NCBI RefSeq assembly: GCF_900188405.1
Contig: NZ_FZOF01000025.1
Location: forward strand, 74,125-138,124
DNA: 64,000 nt
Direction of reading: 5' to 3'
Source of the DNA: Actinacidiphila glaucinigra
GTDB lineage: Bacteria > Actinomycetota > Actinomycetes > Streptomycetales > Streptomycetaceae
A program made the position numbers and the translations under genes. Under the pieces are notes generated by a model that worked only from the letters and a program-made list of their open reading frames with translations, ran no database searches and was not told the DNA's origin. Every line of letters starts with the position of its first letter. Position 1 is the stretch's first letter. This document shows, one piece after another, positions 37,750 through 46,115 of the stretch.

Positions 37750-38214
37750 GTGCGACTGAACGAACTCGACGAACGCATCGTCCACGCCCTCGCCGAGGAC
37801 GCCCGCCGCTCCTTCGCCGACATCGGCGCCCTCGTCGGGCTCTCCGCCCCGGCGGTCAAACGCCGGGTCGACCGGCTGCTGGCGGAGGGCGCCATCACGG
37901 GCTTCACCGTCCGCGTCGAGCCCTCCGCGCTGGGCTGGGAGACCGAGGCGTTCGTCGAGCTCTACTGCCGGCACAACACCTCGCCCGAGGACATCCGGCG
38001 CGGCCTGTCGCGCTACCCGGAGGTCGCGTCCGCCTCGACCGTCACCGGCGAGGCGGACGCCGTCGTCCAGATCTACGCCGCCGACGTGCGCCACTTCGAG
38101 CGGGTACTGGAGCGGATCGCCGGGGAGCCCTTCGTCGAGCGCACCAAGTCCGTCCTGGTCCTGTCGCCGCTGCTGCGGCGCTACTCGGGAGCGCCCGACC
38201 AGCCGGAGGGGTGA
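37750..38214 (+). CDS. Lrp/AsnC family transcriptional regulator
   Basis: The 154-residue protein has the AsnC winged HTH (about 1-58: LDERIVHALAEDARRSFADIGALVGLS, then VKRRVDRLL) and a C-terminal RAM ligand domain with VTGEADAVVQIYA. Such proteins sense amino acids or related amines and often control a neighbouring gene. Downstream lie an amidase and an amine oxidase, with three GCGCAACG repeats between, so local control of amine or amino-acid breakdown is likely but not shown. GTG start; no strong Shine-Dalgarno. Confidence 0.9.
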   Translation: MRLNELDERIVHALAEDARRSFADIGALVGLSAPAVKRRVDRLLAEGAITGFTVRVEPSALGWETEAFVELYCRHNTSPEDIRRGLSRYPEVASASTVTGEADAVVQIYAADVRHFERVLERIAGEPFVERTKSVLVLSPLLRRYSGAPDQPEG

Positions 38215-38255
38215 CCGCGGGTACGCGGGCCCGGGACGGCCGTCCGATCGCCCCC

Positions 38256-38316
38256 GCGCAACGAATCGCCGCCGGCAGGCCCCGGCGCGCAACGAATCGG
38301 CGGTCGGTGCGCAACG
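38256..38316 (+). repeat. Three GCGCAACG repeats upstream of the amidase gene
   Basis: GCGCAACGAATCG occurs at 38256-38268 and 38287-38299, and GCGCAACG again at 38309-38316. The steps are 31 and 22 bases, that is near three and two helical turns. They sit between the Lrp-type regulator and the amidase and fit a multi-site operator for that regulator; this is inference. Confidence 0.6.
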
Positions 38317-38399
38317 GAGGCGTCTTGTCGCCGCGAGGCCCGGAATCGTACCGTCGAGGCAGACCCGGAACACGCTTCCCACCAGGCGAAAGAGGCTCC

Positions 38400-39200
38400 A
38401 TGGCGCCGCTGCGCACCGCGCTGTACCAAGGCCCGAGCGGCGTCCCCTCCTCCGTCGGCGACAGCCTGGCCGCGCTCGACGCCGCCGCGCGCCGGGCCTC
38501 CGCCGCGGGAGCCCGGCTGCTCGTCACGCCCGAGATGTACCTGACCGGCTACGCCCTCGGCGACGCGGTCCCGGGCCTCGCCGAGGCGGCCGACGGGCCC
38601 GCCGCCGCGCGGGTCGCCCGGATCGCCGCGGAGCACGGCCTCGGCATCGTCTACGGCTACCCCGAGCGCGACGGCCGCGACGTCTTCAACTCCGCCCAGC
38701 TGATCGGCCCGGACGGGGAGCGCCTCGCCAACTACCGCAAGACCCACCTCTTCGGCGACTTCGAGCGCACCTGGTTCACCCCCGGCGACGACGCCGTCGT
38801 CCAGGCCGAGTTCGACGGCGTCCGGATCGGCCTCCTCATCTGCTACGACGTCGAGTTCCCGGAGACCGTGCGGGCCCACGCCCTCGCCGGCACCGAGTTG
38901 CTCGCCGTTCCCACCGCGCTGATGCGGCCCTACGAGTTCGTCCCGCAGACGCTCGTGCCGGCCCGCGCGTACGAGAGCCAGCTGCACGTCGCCTACGCCA
39001 ACCGCTGCGGCCCCGAGGGCGACTTCGACTTCGCGGGGCAGAGCTGCCTCGCCGGACCCGACGGCGCCGTGCGCGCCCGGGCCGGAGCCACCGAGGAGCT
39101 GGTCGTCGCCGACGCCGACCCGGAGCTCCTGCGCGCCGTCCGCGAGGAGACCCCCTACCTCGAGGACCGCCGCCCCGAGCTGTACCGCTCGCTGGGCTGA
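38400..39200 (+). CDS. Carbon-nitrogen hydrolase (nitrilase superfamily)
   Basis: Predicted amidase. The 266-residue protein has the full catalytic triad of the superfamily: Glu45 in VTPEMYLTGY, Lys114 in NYRKTHLFGDFE and Cys148 in LLICYDVEFPE. The YRKTHLFGDFE form is seen in N-carbamoylputrescine amidase-like and other aliphatic amidase branches; the substrate cannot be fixed. The ATG at 38400 follows AAAGAGG. A flavin amine oxidase starts 57 bases after it, so both probably act on one amine or polyamine-type substrate. Confidence 0.9.
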   Translation: MAPLRTALYQGPSGVPSSVGDSLAALDAAARRASAAGARLLVTPEMYLTGYALGDAVPGLAEAADGPAAARVARIAAEHGLGIVYGYPERDGRDVFNSAQLIGPDGERLANYRKTHLFGDFERTWFTPGDDAVVQAEFDGVRIGLLICYDVEFPETVRAHALAGTELLAVPTALMRPYEFVPQTLVPARAYESQLHVAYANRCGPEGDFDFAGQSCLAGPDGAVRARAGATEELVVADADPELLRAVREETPYLEDRRPELYRSLG

Positions 39201-39256
39201 TCCCGACCCCCTCCCCGCCACCCGCTTCGCCGCTTCACAGCCAGGAGAACCACGCC

Positions 39257-40963
39257 ATGACGTCCACGGTGCCCACCGCGGTCCACGACGAGCAGCACCC
39301 CGAGGTGCGGGCGGCGCCGCCGATCACCATGTTCGGCCCGGACTTCCCGTTCGCGTACGACGACTTCCTGGCGAGCCCCGCGGGCCTCGGCTCCATACCG
39401 GCGACCGAGCACGGCGCCGAGGTCGCGGTCATCGGCGGCGGCCTGTCCGGCATCGTCGCCGCGTACGAGCTGATGAAGATGGGCCTGCGGCCCGTCGTGT
39501 ACGAGGCCGACCGGATCGGCGGCCGGCTGCGCACCGTCGGCTTCGAGGGCTGCGGCGAGAACCTGACCGCCGAGATGGGCGCGATGCGCTTCCCGCCGTC
39601 CTCCACCGCACTGCAGCACTACATCGACCTGGCGGGCCTGGAGACCAGGCCCTTCCCCAACCCGCTCGCCCCCGAGACCCCGTCGACCGTCGTGGACCTC
39701 AAGGGCGAGTCCCACTACGCGCGGACCATCGACGACCTGCCCCAGGTCTACCGCGACGTCGCGCACGCCTGGAACTCCTGCCTGGAGGAGGGTGCGGACT
39801 TCACCGACATGAACCGCGCCATGCGCGAGCGCGACGTCCCGCGCATTCGCGAGATCTGGTCGAAGCTCGTCGAGAAGCTCGACAACCAGACCTTCTACGG
39901 CTTCCTCTGCGACGCTGAGGCGTTCAGGTCCTTCCGGCACCGCGAGATCTTCGGCCAGGTCGGCTTCGGCACCGGCGGCTGGGACACCGACTTCCCCAAC
40001 TCCATCCTGGAGATCCTGCGCGTCGTCTACACCGAGGCCGACGACCACCACCGCGGCATCGTCGGCGGCAGCCAGCAACTGCCGCTGCGACTGTGGGAGC
40101 GCGAGCCGCAGAAGATCGTCCACTGGCCGCACGGCACCTCCCTGAGGTCCCTGCACGGCGGCGACCCCCGCCCGGCCGTCACCCGGCTGCACCGCACCGC
40201 CGGCAACCGGATCACCGTCACCGACGCCGCCGGCGACATCCGCACCTACCGCGCCGCCATCTTCACCGCGCAGAGCTGGATGCTGCTCAGCAAGATCGAC
40301 TGCGATGACTCGCTCTTCCCGATCGACCACTGGACGGCGATCGAGCGCACCCACTACATGGAGTCCAGCAAGCTCTTCGTCCCCGTCGACCGGCCGTTCT
40401 GGCTGGACAAGGACGAGGAGACGGGCCGGGACGTGATGAGCATGACGCTCACCGACCGCATGACCCGCGGCACCTACCTGCTGGACAACGGGCCCGACGA
40501 GCCGGCCGTGATCTGCCTGTCGTACACATGGTGCGACGACAGCCTCAAGTGGCTGCCGCTGAGCGCCGCCGAGCGCATGGAGGTCATGCTCAAGTCGCTC
40601 GGCGAGATCTATCCGAAGGTCGACATCCGGCGGCACATCATCGGCAACCCGGTGACCGTGTCCTGGGAGAACGAGCCCTACTTCATGGGCGCGTTCAAGG
40701 CGAACCTGCCCGGCCACTACCGCTACCAGCGGCGGCTGTTCACCCACTTCATGCAGGACACCCTGCCCGAGGACAAGCGCGGCATCTACCTCGCCGGCGA
40801 CGACATCTCCTGGACGGCGGGCTGGGCCGAGGGCGCCGTGCAGACCGCGCTCAACGCCGTGTGGGGCGTCATGCACCAGTTCGGCGGCACCACCGACCCC
40901 ACCAACCCGGGCCCGGGCGACCGCTACGACGAGATCGCGCCGGTCATGCTCGACGAGGACTGA
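39257..40963 (+). CDS. Flavin monoamine oxidase family protein
   Basis: Predicted FAD enzyme that oxidises an amine or amino acid to imine and hydrogen peroxide. The 568-residue protein has the dinucleotide loop VAVIGGGLSGIVAAYELMK near 54-72, an EADRIGGRLRT motif, an inserted helical domain (about 140-240) and a C-terminal FAD segment GIYLAGDDISWTAGWAEGAV. The length and AEMGAMRFPP motif fit the tryptophan 2-monooxygenase / L-amino-acid oxidase side of the family. AGGAG precedes the ATG. No secretion signal is visible. Confidence 0.9.
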   Translation: MTSTVPTAVHDEQHPEVRAAPPITMFGPDFPFAYDDFLASPAGLGSIPATEHGAEVAVIGGGLSGIVAAYELMKMGLRPVVYEADRIGGRLRTVGFEGCGENLTAEMGAMRFPPSSTALQHYIDLAGLETRPFPNPLAPETPSTVVDLKGESHYARTIDDLPQVYRDVAHAWNSCLEEGADFTDMNRAMRERDVPRIREIWSKLVEKLDNQTFYGFLCDAEAFRSFRHREIFGQVGFGTGGWDTDFPNSILEILRVVYTEADDHHRGIVGGSQQLPLRLWEREPQKIVHWPHGTSLRSLHGGDPRPAVTRLHRTAGNRITVTDAAGDIRTYRAAIFTAQSWMLLSKIDCDDSLFPIDHWTAIERTHYMESSKLFVPVDRPFWLDKDEETGRDVMSMTLTDRMTRGTYLLDNGPDEPAVICLSYTWCDDSLKWLPLSAAERMEVMLKSLGEIYPKVDIRRHIIGNPVTVSWENEPYFMGAFKANLPGHYRYQRRLFTHFMQDTLPEDKRGIYLAGDDISWTAGWAEGAVQTALNAVWGVMHQFGGTTDPTNPGPGDRYDEIAPVMLDED

Positions 40964-40974
40964 CGCGCCGGACC

Positions 40975-41664
40975 TCAGCGGCCCAGCGGGGTCAGCAGGA
41001 AGCGGCCGACCAGCCCGACGCCCGCGTCGAGCTTCTCGGCGAACTCCTCGTACACCTCCGGCAGCCCGCGCAGGGACCACAGCACGCGGGACGCGGCCCA
41101 CGCCGCGTCCCGCGCGCGTTCCAGGCTCCAGGAACCGGCGAGATGGGTCAGCGGATCGGCGAGGTCCAGCAGATCGGGGCCGGGCATCAGCTCCTCCCTG
41201 ACGCGTTCCTCCACGGACGTCAGGAGTTCCCCCACGCGGTCGAAGTCCCGCTCCAGGGACGGTGGTTCACACCCCAGCGCCGCGCAGGTGTCCACCACCG
41301 CGAGCGCCAGGTCGTGACCCACGTGCGCATTGATCCCGGCCAGCGCGAACTGCACGGGGCGGATGCCGCGATGGCCGCGCAACTGCAGCAGCGGCCGCCA
41401 GCAGGCAGGGACGGTACGGCGGTCGGCCGCCGCGTCGACTGCCCGCAGGTAACGGGCGGCGAAGCGGGCCGCCAGCACCGCGGCGGCGGCGGGATCACCG
41501 AAGCCGCCCGCCGCCAGGCGGCCGTCCAGCTCCTCCGTCACGGACAGGTACACACGGTTGAAGACCGCCACCCCGTCCCCCGGCGGGAGCGCCGTGCCGA
41601 GCGCGCGCATGCGCGCCACCACCTGGCCCACCCCCACCGGGGCCGGCCGCCGTGCCGTCGTCAT
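40975..41664 (-). CDS. DUF5995 family protein
   Basis: Function unknown. The 229-residue, mostly helical protein has a conserved-looking core RPVQFALAGINAHVGHDLALAVVDTC, where the Asn-Ala-His-x2-His arrangement could bind metal, and a later AWAASRVLWSLRGLPE helix. There is no signal peptide or membrane helix. The ATG at 41664 is used; a GTG two codons earlier is possible. It converges on the amine oxidase gene with an 11-base gap and no clear terminator. Confidence 0.8.
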   Translation of the reverse strand: MTTARRPAPVGVGQVVARMRALGTALPPGDGVAVFNRVYLSVTEELDGRLAAGGFGDPAAAAVLAARFAARYLRAVDAAADRRTVPACWRPLLQLRGHRGIRPVQFALAGINAHVGHDLALAVVDTCAALGCEPPSLERDFDRVGELLTSVEERVREELMPGPDLLDLADPLTHLAGSWSLERARDAAWAASRVLWSLRGLPEVYEEFAEKLDAGVGLVGRFLLTPLGR

Positions 41665-41734
41665 GCGCACAGCGTCCCAGCAGGCCGGGCGGGGTGCGCG
41701 GCAGGGCGGCCGTGCCGTCCCCGGATCGGGTGAG

Positions 41735-42598
41735 TCAGAGCGCGCCCGCGTCGCGGGCCGTCCACACCGACGGATACTGCGGGCGGAACCCCAACTCCTC
41801 CCGGATGCGCAGGTTCGACACCACGCCGTCCCACGGATCGGCCGACGCACGCTCCGCCATGCCGGCCGGGACCTCGGCCCCGTTCACCCAGTGCAGCTCC
41901 GCCGCCGACACCGGCGCGTCGTCGGCGATGTTGTACGCCCGGCCCCCGACGCCGGGTGCCCGCAGCAACCGCAGCAGACCCTGCGCCACGTCCGCGTGGT
42001 GCACCAACTGCAGCCGCTGGTGCGCCGCCCAGCCGCCCGCCCAGCGCAGGGACTGCGCGAGATGCGGATCGCCGTCGCCGTACACGAAGGCGAGCCGGCC
42101 GATGCGGACGTCCAGTCCCAGCTCGCGGTGGAGCTCCAGCAACCCCCGCTCGGCCTCCGCCTTCGACGCGGGGTACGCGCCCCACATCGGGCCGCCCGGC
42201 ACACTCGCGTCGTCCTCCACCAGGGGGCGGCCCCGTCCCACGCCGTACACCAGGTTCGTGCTCGCCTGCACGAAACGCGCCGCCCCGGCCGCCGCGGCGG
42301 CCCGCGCCAGGGCGAGCGTCGCGTCACGGTTCACCGACCAGGTGCCCTCCTCGGAGGTGTCCCGGAACGCCGCCGCCAGGTGCACGACCGCGTCCACCCC
42401 CGCCAGGGCCCTGCGCACGTCCTCCTCGTCCCGCAGGTCCCCGGTCGCGATCCGCGCCCCGAGCCGGGCGAGTTCCCCGCCCCGCTCGGCGTCCCGCACG
42501 AGCACCCGCACCTCCTCGCCCGTGCGGCGCCACTGCAGCAGCCTCGGCACGAAGCGGCTGCCGACCCGCCCGGTCGCACCCGTCACCAGCGTCAGCAT
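41735..42598 (-). CDS. NAD-dependent epimerase/dehydratase family protein
   Basis: Predicted short-chain (extended SDR) enzyme on a sugar nucleotide or similar. The 287-residue protein has the NAD loop VTGATGRVGSRFV at residues 5-17, the VVHLAAAF strand, a YPASK catalytic motif (written AYPASKAEAE) and a later FVYGDGD segment. The ATG at 42598 follows GAGGGGA. It is divergent from an XRE regulator that may control it. Confidence 0.88.
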   Translation of the reverse strand: MLTLVTGATGRVGSRFVPRLLQWRRTGEEVRVLVRDAERGGELARLGARIATGDLRDEEDVRRALAGVDAVVHLAAAFRDTSEEGTWSVNRDATLALARAAAAAGAARFVQASTNLVYGVGRGRPLVEDDASVPGGPMWGAYPASKAEAERGLLELHRELGLDVRIGRLAFVYGDGDPHLAQSLRWAGGWAAHQRLQLVHHADVAQGLLRLLRAPGVGGRAYNIADDAPVSAAELHWVNGAEVPAGMAERASADPWDGVVSNLRIREELGFRPQYPSVWTARDAGAL

Positions 42599-42732
42599 CC
42601 TCGGTCCCCTCTCGACGTCCGTCACCGTCACGCGACCAGGCTGCGGCGGGCCGCGGCACCGCGGGAGAGACCTCCGCATCCGGGGATCGACACTCCCTGG
42701 CTAAGCCCCGGGCCCGGCGCGATGCTTGCACC

Positions 42733-43599
42733 GTGGACATCGACCGCGCGCAGCTCGCAGACTTCCTGCGCCGCAGCCGCGCCCGCCTCGCCCCCTCCGA
42801 CGTGGGCCTGGCCGCGGGCACCCGGCGGCGCACCCCCGGACTGCGCCGCGAGGAGGTCGCCCAGCTCGCCGGGATGTCCGCGGACTACTACACCCGGCTC
42901 GAGCAGTCGCGCGGCCCCCGGCCCTCCCGGCAGATCCTCGGATCGCTCGCGCGGGCGCTGCGCCTGTCCGAGGACGAACGGGACCACCTCTTCCACCTGG
43001 CCGGCGAGGAACCGCCACGCGCCGCCCGCGACACCGGCGGCGCGGACGGCGCGGAACACGTACGGCCCGGGCTGCTGCTGGTGCTCGACCGGCTCGACGA
43101 CACCCCGGCGCAGGTCGTCAGCGACACGGGCGACGTCCTCGCCCAGAACACGATGGCCGCGGCGCTCGTCGGCGACGCGGCCTCCCGGCCGCCCGGGGAG
43201 CGCAACCTCGTCCGCCGCTTCTTCCTGGACCCCGAGGCGCGCGAGCTGTTCCCTCCGGGGGACCGGGCGGAGCATGCCCGGCGGCACGTGGCCCACCTGC
43301 GCGCGGTGCTGGCCGCCCGGCCCGAGGACGCGCGTGCGGCGGCGCTGGTGGGGGAGCTGCGCTGCAGGAGCGCGGAGTTCGCGTCGCTGTGGGAGGAGCA
43401 CGAGGTCGGCGTGCGTCGGGCGGACGTGAAGCGGTTCCAGCATCCGGTGGTGGGGCTGATGGAGCTGGAGTGCGAGGTGTTGCTCAGTGCGGAGCATGGG
43501 CAGCGGTTGATCGTGTACACGGCGCGGCCGGGGAGTGAGTCGTACGAGCGGTTGCGGTTGCTTCGGGTTGTGGGCCTGCAGGATTTTGTGGTGCGGTGA
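42733..43599 (+). CDS. XRE family regulator with MmyB-like ligand domain
   Basis: The 288-residue protein has an N-terminal HTH of the kind seen in Streptomyces MmyB-like regulators (RTPGLRREEVAQLAGMSADYYTRLEQ, about 33-58) and a C-terminal PAS-like MmyB domain that in a relative binds a fatty acid. The epimerase gene is transcribed away from it across 134 bases, the typical pairing for this family, in which the regulator represses the neighbouring dehydrogenase or reductase. GTG start. Immediately after its stop the long inverted repeat begins. Confidence 0.88.
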   Translation: MDIDRAQLADFLRRSRARLAPSDVGLAAGTRRRTPGLRREEVAQLAGMSADYYTRLEQSRGPRPSRQILGSLARALRLSEDERDHLFHLAGEEPPRAARDTGGADGAEHVRPGLLLVLDRLDDTPAQVVSDTGDVLAQNTMAAALVGDAASRPPGERNLVRRFFLDPEARELFPPGDRAEHARRHVAHLRAVLAARPEDARAAALVGELRCRSAEFASLWEEHEVGVRRADVKRFQHPVVGLMELECEVLLSAEHGQRLIVYTARPGSESYERLRLLRVVGLQDFVVR

Positions 43600-43604
43600 G
43601 TCGT

Positions 43605-44116
43605 TGTGTGCGGGTGCGTTGCGCCTGCGGCGGGCTGTCCCCCGCCCTCCCGCCCGATTGCCCGGCGCGGTCAGTGACCGCCTCGCGGCGTACGTGTGGG
43701 GTCGGTGCCGCGCCGGCGCACCTCCTCGGCGCTCGCGGCGCTGCCCCACATCGTTCGGCGCCGTACCTCAACCGCTCGTCGCCTGTGGGGGCACCCCGCC
43801 ACACCCCCTTTGGTTGTCTGCGCGACTGACGGCCGGAGGGGGTGAATAGGCGGTCCGGGGTTGCCGCAGGTGCCTTACTGACCCCCCACCGGCCGTCATA
43901 CGCCCACACGGCGGGAGGGGGTGTGGCGGGGTGCGCCCGGAAACGACGAGCGGCGGACCCGGCGCGGAATGATGTGGACGTAAACCGCGAGCGTTGAGGA
44001 CGTGCGCCGGCGCGGCACCGACCCAGGCACACGGTGCGGGACCCGCACTGACCGTGCCGGGCAATCGGGCGGGAGGGCGGGGGATGCCCGCCGCAGGCGC
44101 AAACGACCCGCACACA
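43605..44116. repeat. Long imperfect inverted repeat
   Basis: Left arm 43605-43843 and right arm 43881-44116 are imperfect reverse complements over nearly their whole length. The best stretches are the outer 70 bases (left GCGCCTGCGGCGGGC at 43621, right GCCCGCCGCAGGCGC), GGTCGGTGCCGCGCCGGCGC at 43700-43719 with its complement at 44003-44022, and the inner TGACGGCCGG at 43827. The 37-base loop runs 43844-43880. Pieces of the arm end recur at 44152-44165 (GACCCGCACACAAC). No frame in the 589 bases between the flanking genes looks like a protein: frames on both strands only mirror each other. Confidence 0.85.
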
Positions 44117-44188
44117 GCAACCGGGCCGCAAGGGGCACCGCAGCCACAATGGACCCGCACACAACCACCGGGCGCCACAGGACGGGGC

Positions 44189-44734
44189 CTACTCGGCCCA
44201 CGCGGAACGCGTGAGCGCGTATTCGACCTCCCCCCGCTCCGCCCCCGGCAACGCCTCGTCCCACTCCTCGTGGAAGACCCGGACGAACGACAGCCCCGCC
44301 TTCTCCATCACCCGCCGCGACCGCGTGTTGACGAACATCGTCTCCGCGTACACCCGCTGCGCGCCCAGGTCGGTGAAGGCCTTGCGGACCAGGGCGCGGG
44401 AGCCCTCCGTGGCGTAGCCGCGGCCCCAGGCGGCGCGTCGCAGGCGGTACCCGAGTTCGAGGTCGTCTGCGGGACCGCCGGCGCGGGGGGTGAGGGCGAA
44501 CCAGCCGACGAAGTGCCCGGTGGAGCGCTCCTCCGCGGCCCAGACCTGGGAGCGCGCGAAGCGCGGCAGCACCTCGTGCCGGATGACGTCAGACGGCGTG
44601 GGGCGGCCGTTGCCGAGGTAGCGCATGACCTCGGGGTCGCTGTCGAGCGCGACGAGCAGTTCGGCGTCCGCGTCGGTGTCGGTGAAGTGCCGCAGCGTCA
44701 GCCGCCCGGTCTCCAGGAAGATCCGCGAGTGCAT
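44189..44734 (-). CDS. GNAT acetyltransferase, RimJ/RimL type
   Basis: Predicted protein or small-molecule N-acetyltransferase. The 181-residue protein has the RimJ/RimL layout: ETGRLTLRHFTDTDAD at the start, the acetyl-CoA loop GYRLRRAAWGRGYATEG at about 97-113 and NTRSRRVMEKAGLSFVR near the end. The ATG at 44734 is ten bases beyond the stop of the MFS gene, so the two form an operon and it may modify a compound that the transporter exports, though that is speculation. Confidence 0.88.
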   Translation of the reverse strand: MHSRIFLETGRLTLRHFTDTDADAELLVALDSDPEVMRYLGNGRPTPSDVIRHEVLPRFARSQVWAAEERSTGHFVGWFALTPRAGGPADDLELGYRLRRAAWGRGYATEGSRALVRKAFTDLGAQRVYAETMFVNTRSRRVMEKAGLSFVRVFHEEWDEALPGAERGEVEYALTRSAWAE

Positions 44735-44744
44735 GGGCGGCACG

Positions 44745-45971
44745 CTAGGCCTGCGTGGTCGTCGCCGCCACGGGTTTGCGGTCGTGCTCCACGGAGACCG
44801 TGCCCGCGCTGCGCAGCACGCCCGCGCCCACGGCGAGCCCGGCGGCCAGCAGGGTGACGAGGCCGAAGGAGATCTGGAGGGAGCTGGCCTGCGCGATGGA
44901 GCCGATGGCGGCGGGTGCCACCAGCCCGGAGGTGTAGGTGACCGTGGCGACGCCCGCGATGGCCTGGCTCGGGTTGGGCCCGCTGCGTCCGGCCGCCGCG
45001 AAGCACAGCGGGACGACGACGGCGATGCCCACGCCGATGAGGGCGAAGCCCGCGATGGCGGTGATCTGGTTGGCCGCCGTGGCGACGAGGACACCGCCCA
45101 CCGTGGCGAGCAGGCCCCCGGTGCGTACGGTGCGGACGGGGCCGAAGCGGCGGACGACGAGGTCGCCGAGGAGGCGCGACACGGCCATGGTGCAGGCGAA
45201 GGCGGTGTAGGAGGCGGCGGCGACACCAGGGGAGGCGCCGGCGACGTCGCGGAGGTAGACCGCGCTCCAGTCCATGCTGGCGCCCTCGGCGAAGACGGCG
45301 CAGAAGCCTATGGCGCCGATGACCAGGGCCGCGCGCGGCGGCAGGGCGAAGCGCGCGGGGGCCTCCTCCGACGCGGAGGGCCGCAGGTCGAGCACGCCGC
45401 CGCAGGCCACCAGGCCCAGCACGACGAGCAGGACGGCGCCGGCGGTGAGGTGGAGGCGCGCGTCGAGTTCGGCGTGGGCGGCGAGGACGCCGAAGAGGGA
45501 GCCGATCAGCGTGCCGGCGCTCCACATGCCGTGCAGCCCGGACATGATCGAGCGGCCGAGGCGTTCCTCCACCTCGACGCCCTGGGCGTTCATGACGACG
45601 TCGGCCATGCCCGCCGAGGCCCCGTAGACGAACATCGCCCCGCACAGCCAGCCCAGCCCGGGTGCGAGGGCGGGCAGCGCGAGCGAGGCGCACCACAGGC
45701 CCAGCAGGAGGCGCAGCGCGTTGCGCATGCCCATGTGGTGGGCGATGCGGGCGGCGAGCGGCATGGCGACGGAGGCGCCGAGGGCCGCGAAGACCAGGGC
45801 GAAACCGAGCTGTCCGGCGCTGAGCCCGGCGTGCTCCTGGATCCAGGGCACCCGGGTGGCGAAGCTGCCGGTCACCGCGCCGTGCACGGCGAACACCGCG
45901 GCGACGGCGAGATGGGCGCGTCGCAGTCGTGGCTCGGTCTTCCCCGTCGGGGTCGTAGGCATCGTCGGCAT
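44745..45971 (-). CDS. MFS transporter
   Basis: The 408-residue membrane protein has about 12 helices and MFS features (a loop with RIAHHMGMRNALR after helix 2). It belongs to the FucP/YbjJ-like branch with the VPWIQEHAGLSAGQLG start. Substrate unknown. The ATG at 45971 follows GGGAGGGA. It is divergent from a ROK-family regulator with a shared operator, which suggests a sugar or sugar-like substrate whose transport is repressed by that regulator. Confidence 0.88.
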   Translation of the reverse strand: MPTMPTTPTGKTEPRLRRAHLAVAAVFAVHGAVTGSFATRVPWIQEHAGLSAGQLGFALVFAALGASVAMPLAARIAHHMGMRNALRLLLGLWCASLALPALAPGLGWLCGAMFVYGASAGMADVVMNAQGVEVEERLGRSIMSGLHGMWSAGTLIGSLFGVLAAHAELDARLHLTAGAVLLVVLGLVACGGVLDLRPSASEEAPARFALPPRAALVIGAIGFCAVFAEGASMDWSAVYLRDVAGASPGVAAASYTAFACTMAVSRLLGDLVVRRFGPVRTVRTGGLLATVGGVLVATAANQITAIAGFALIGVGIAVVVPLCFAAAGRSGPNPSQAIAGVATVTYTSGLVAPAAIGSIAQASSLQISFGLVTLLAAGLAVGAGVLRSAGTVSVEHDRKPVAATTTQA

Positions 45972-46012
45972 GTTCCCTCCCAGTCTGGTCCCGCCCCTGT
46001 TCTGGGCATAAA

Positions 46013-46042
46013 TTATCAGGCAGGCTTCCTGAAAGATAGACT
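46013..46042. promoter_or_regulatory. Shared operator and divergent promoters of the MFS and ROK genes
   Basis: A 25-base interrupted palindrome at 46014-46038 has the perfect form TATC-N3-CAGG-N3-CCTG-N3-GATA. On the plus strand TTATCA (46013-46018) is 18 bases before TAGACT (46037-46042), a good promoter for the ROK gene that the palindrome fills. On the minus strand GATAAT at its left edge could be the -10 for the MFS gene. The ROK protein is the likely ligand-responsive binder. Confidence 0.7.
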
Positions 46043-46115
46043 GCCTCCGGCCACGGGCCGCGGCCGGTATCGCCCGCCCTCGCTCCCGTGCGGCGGCTTC
46101 TGGAAGGATCCGTCC

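Noticed and set aside
43535..44264. Several overlapping open frames in the long inverted repeat
   Set aside because: They occur as mirror images on both strands because of the repeat, and none has a fold or motif that can be supported.
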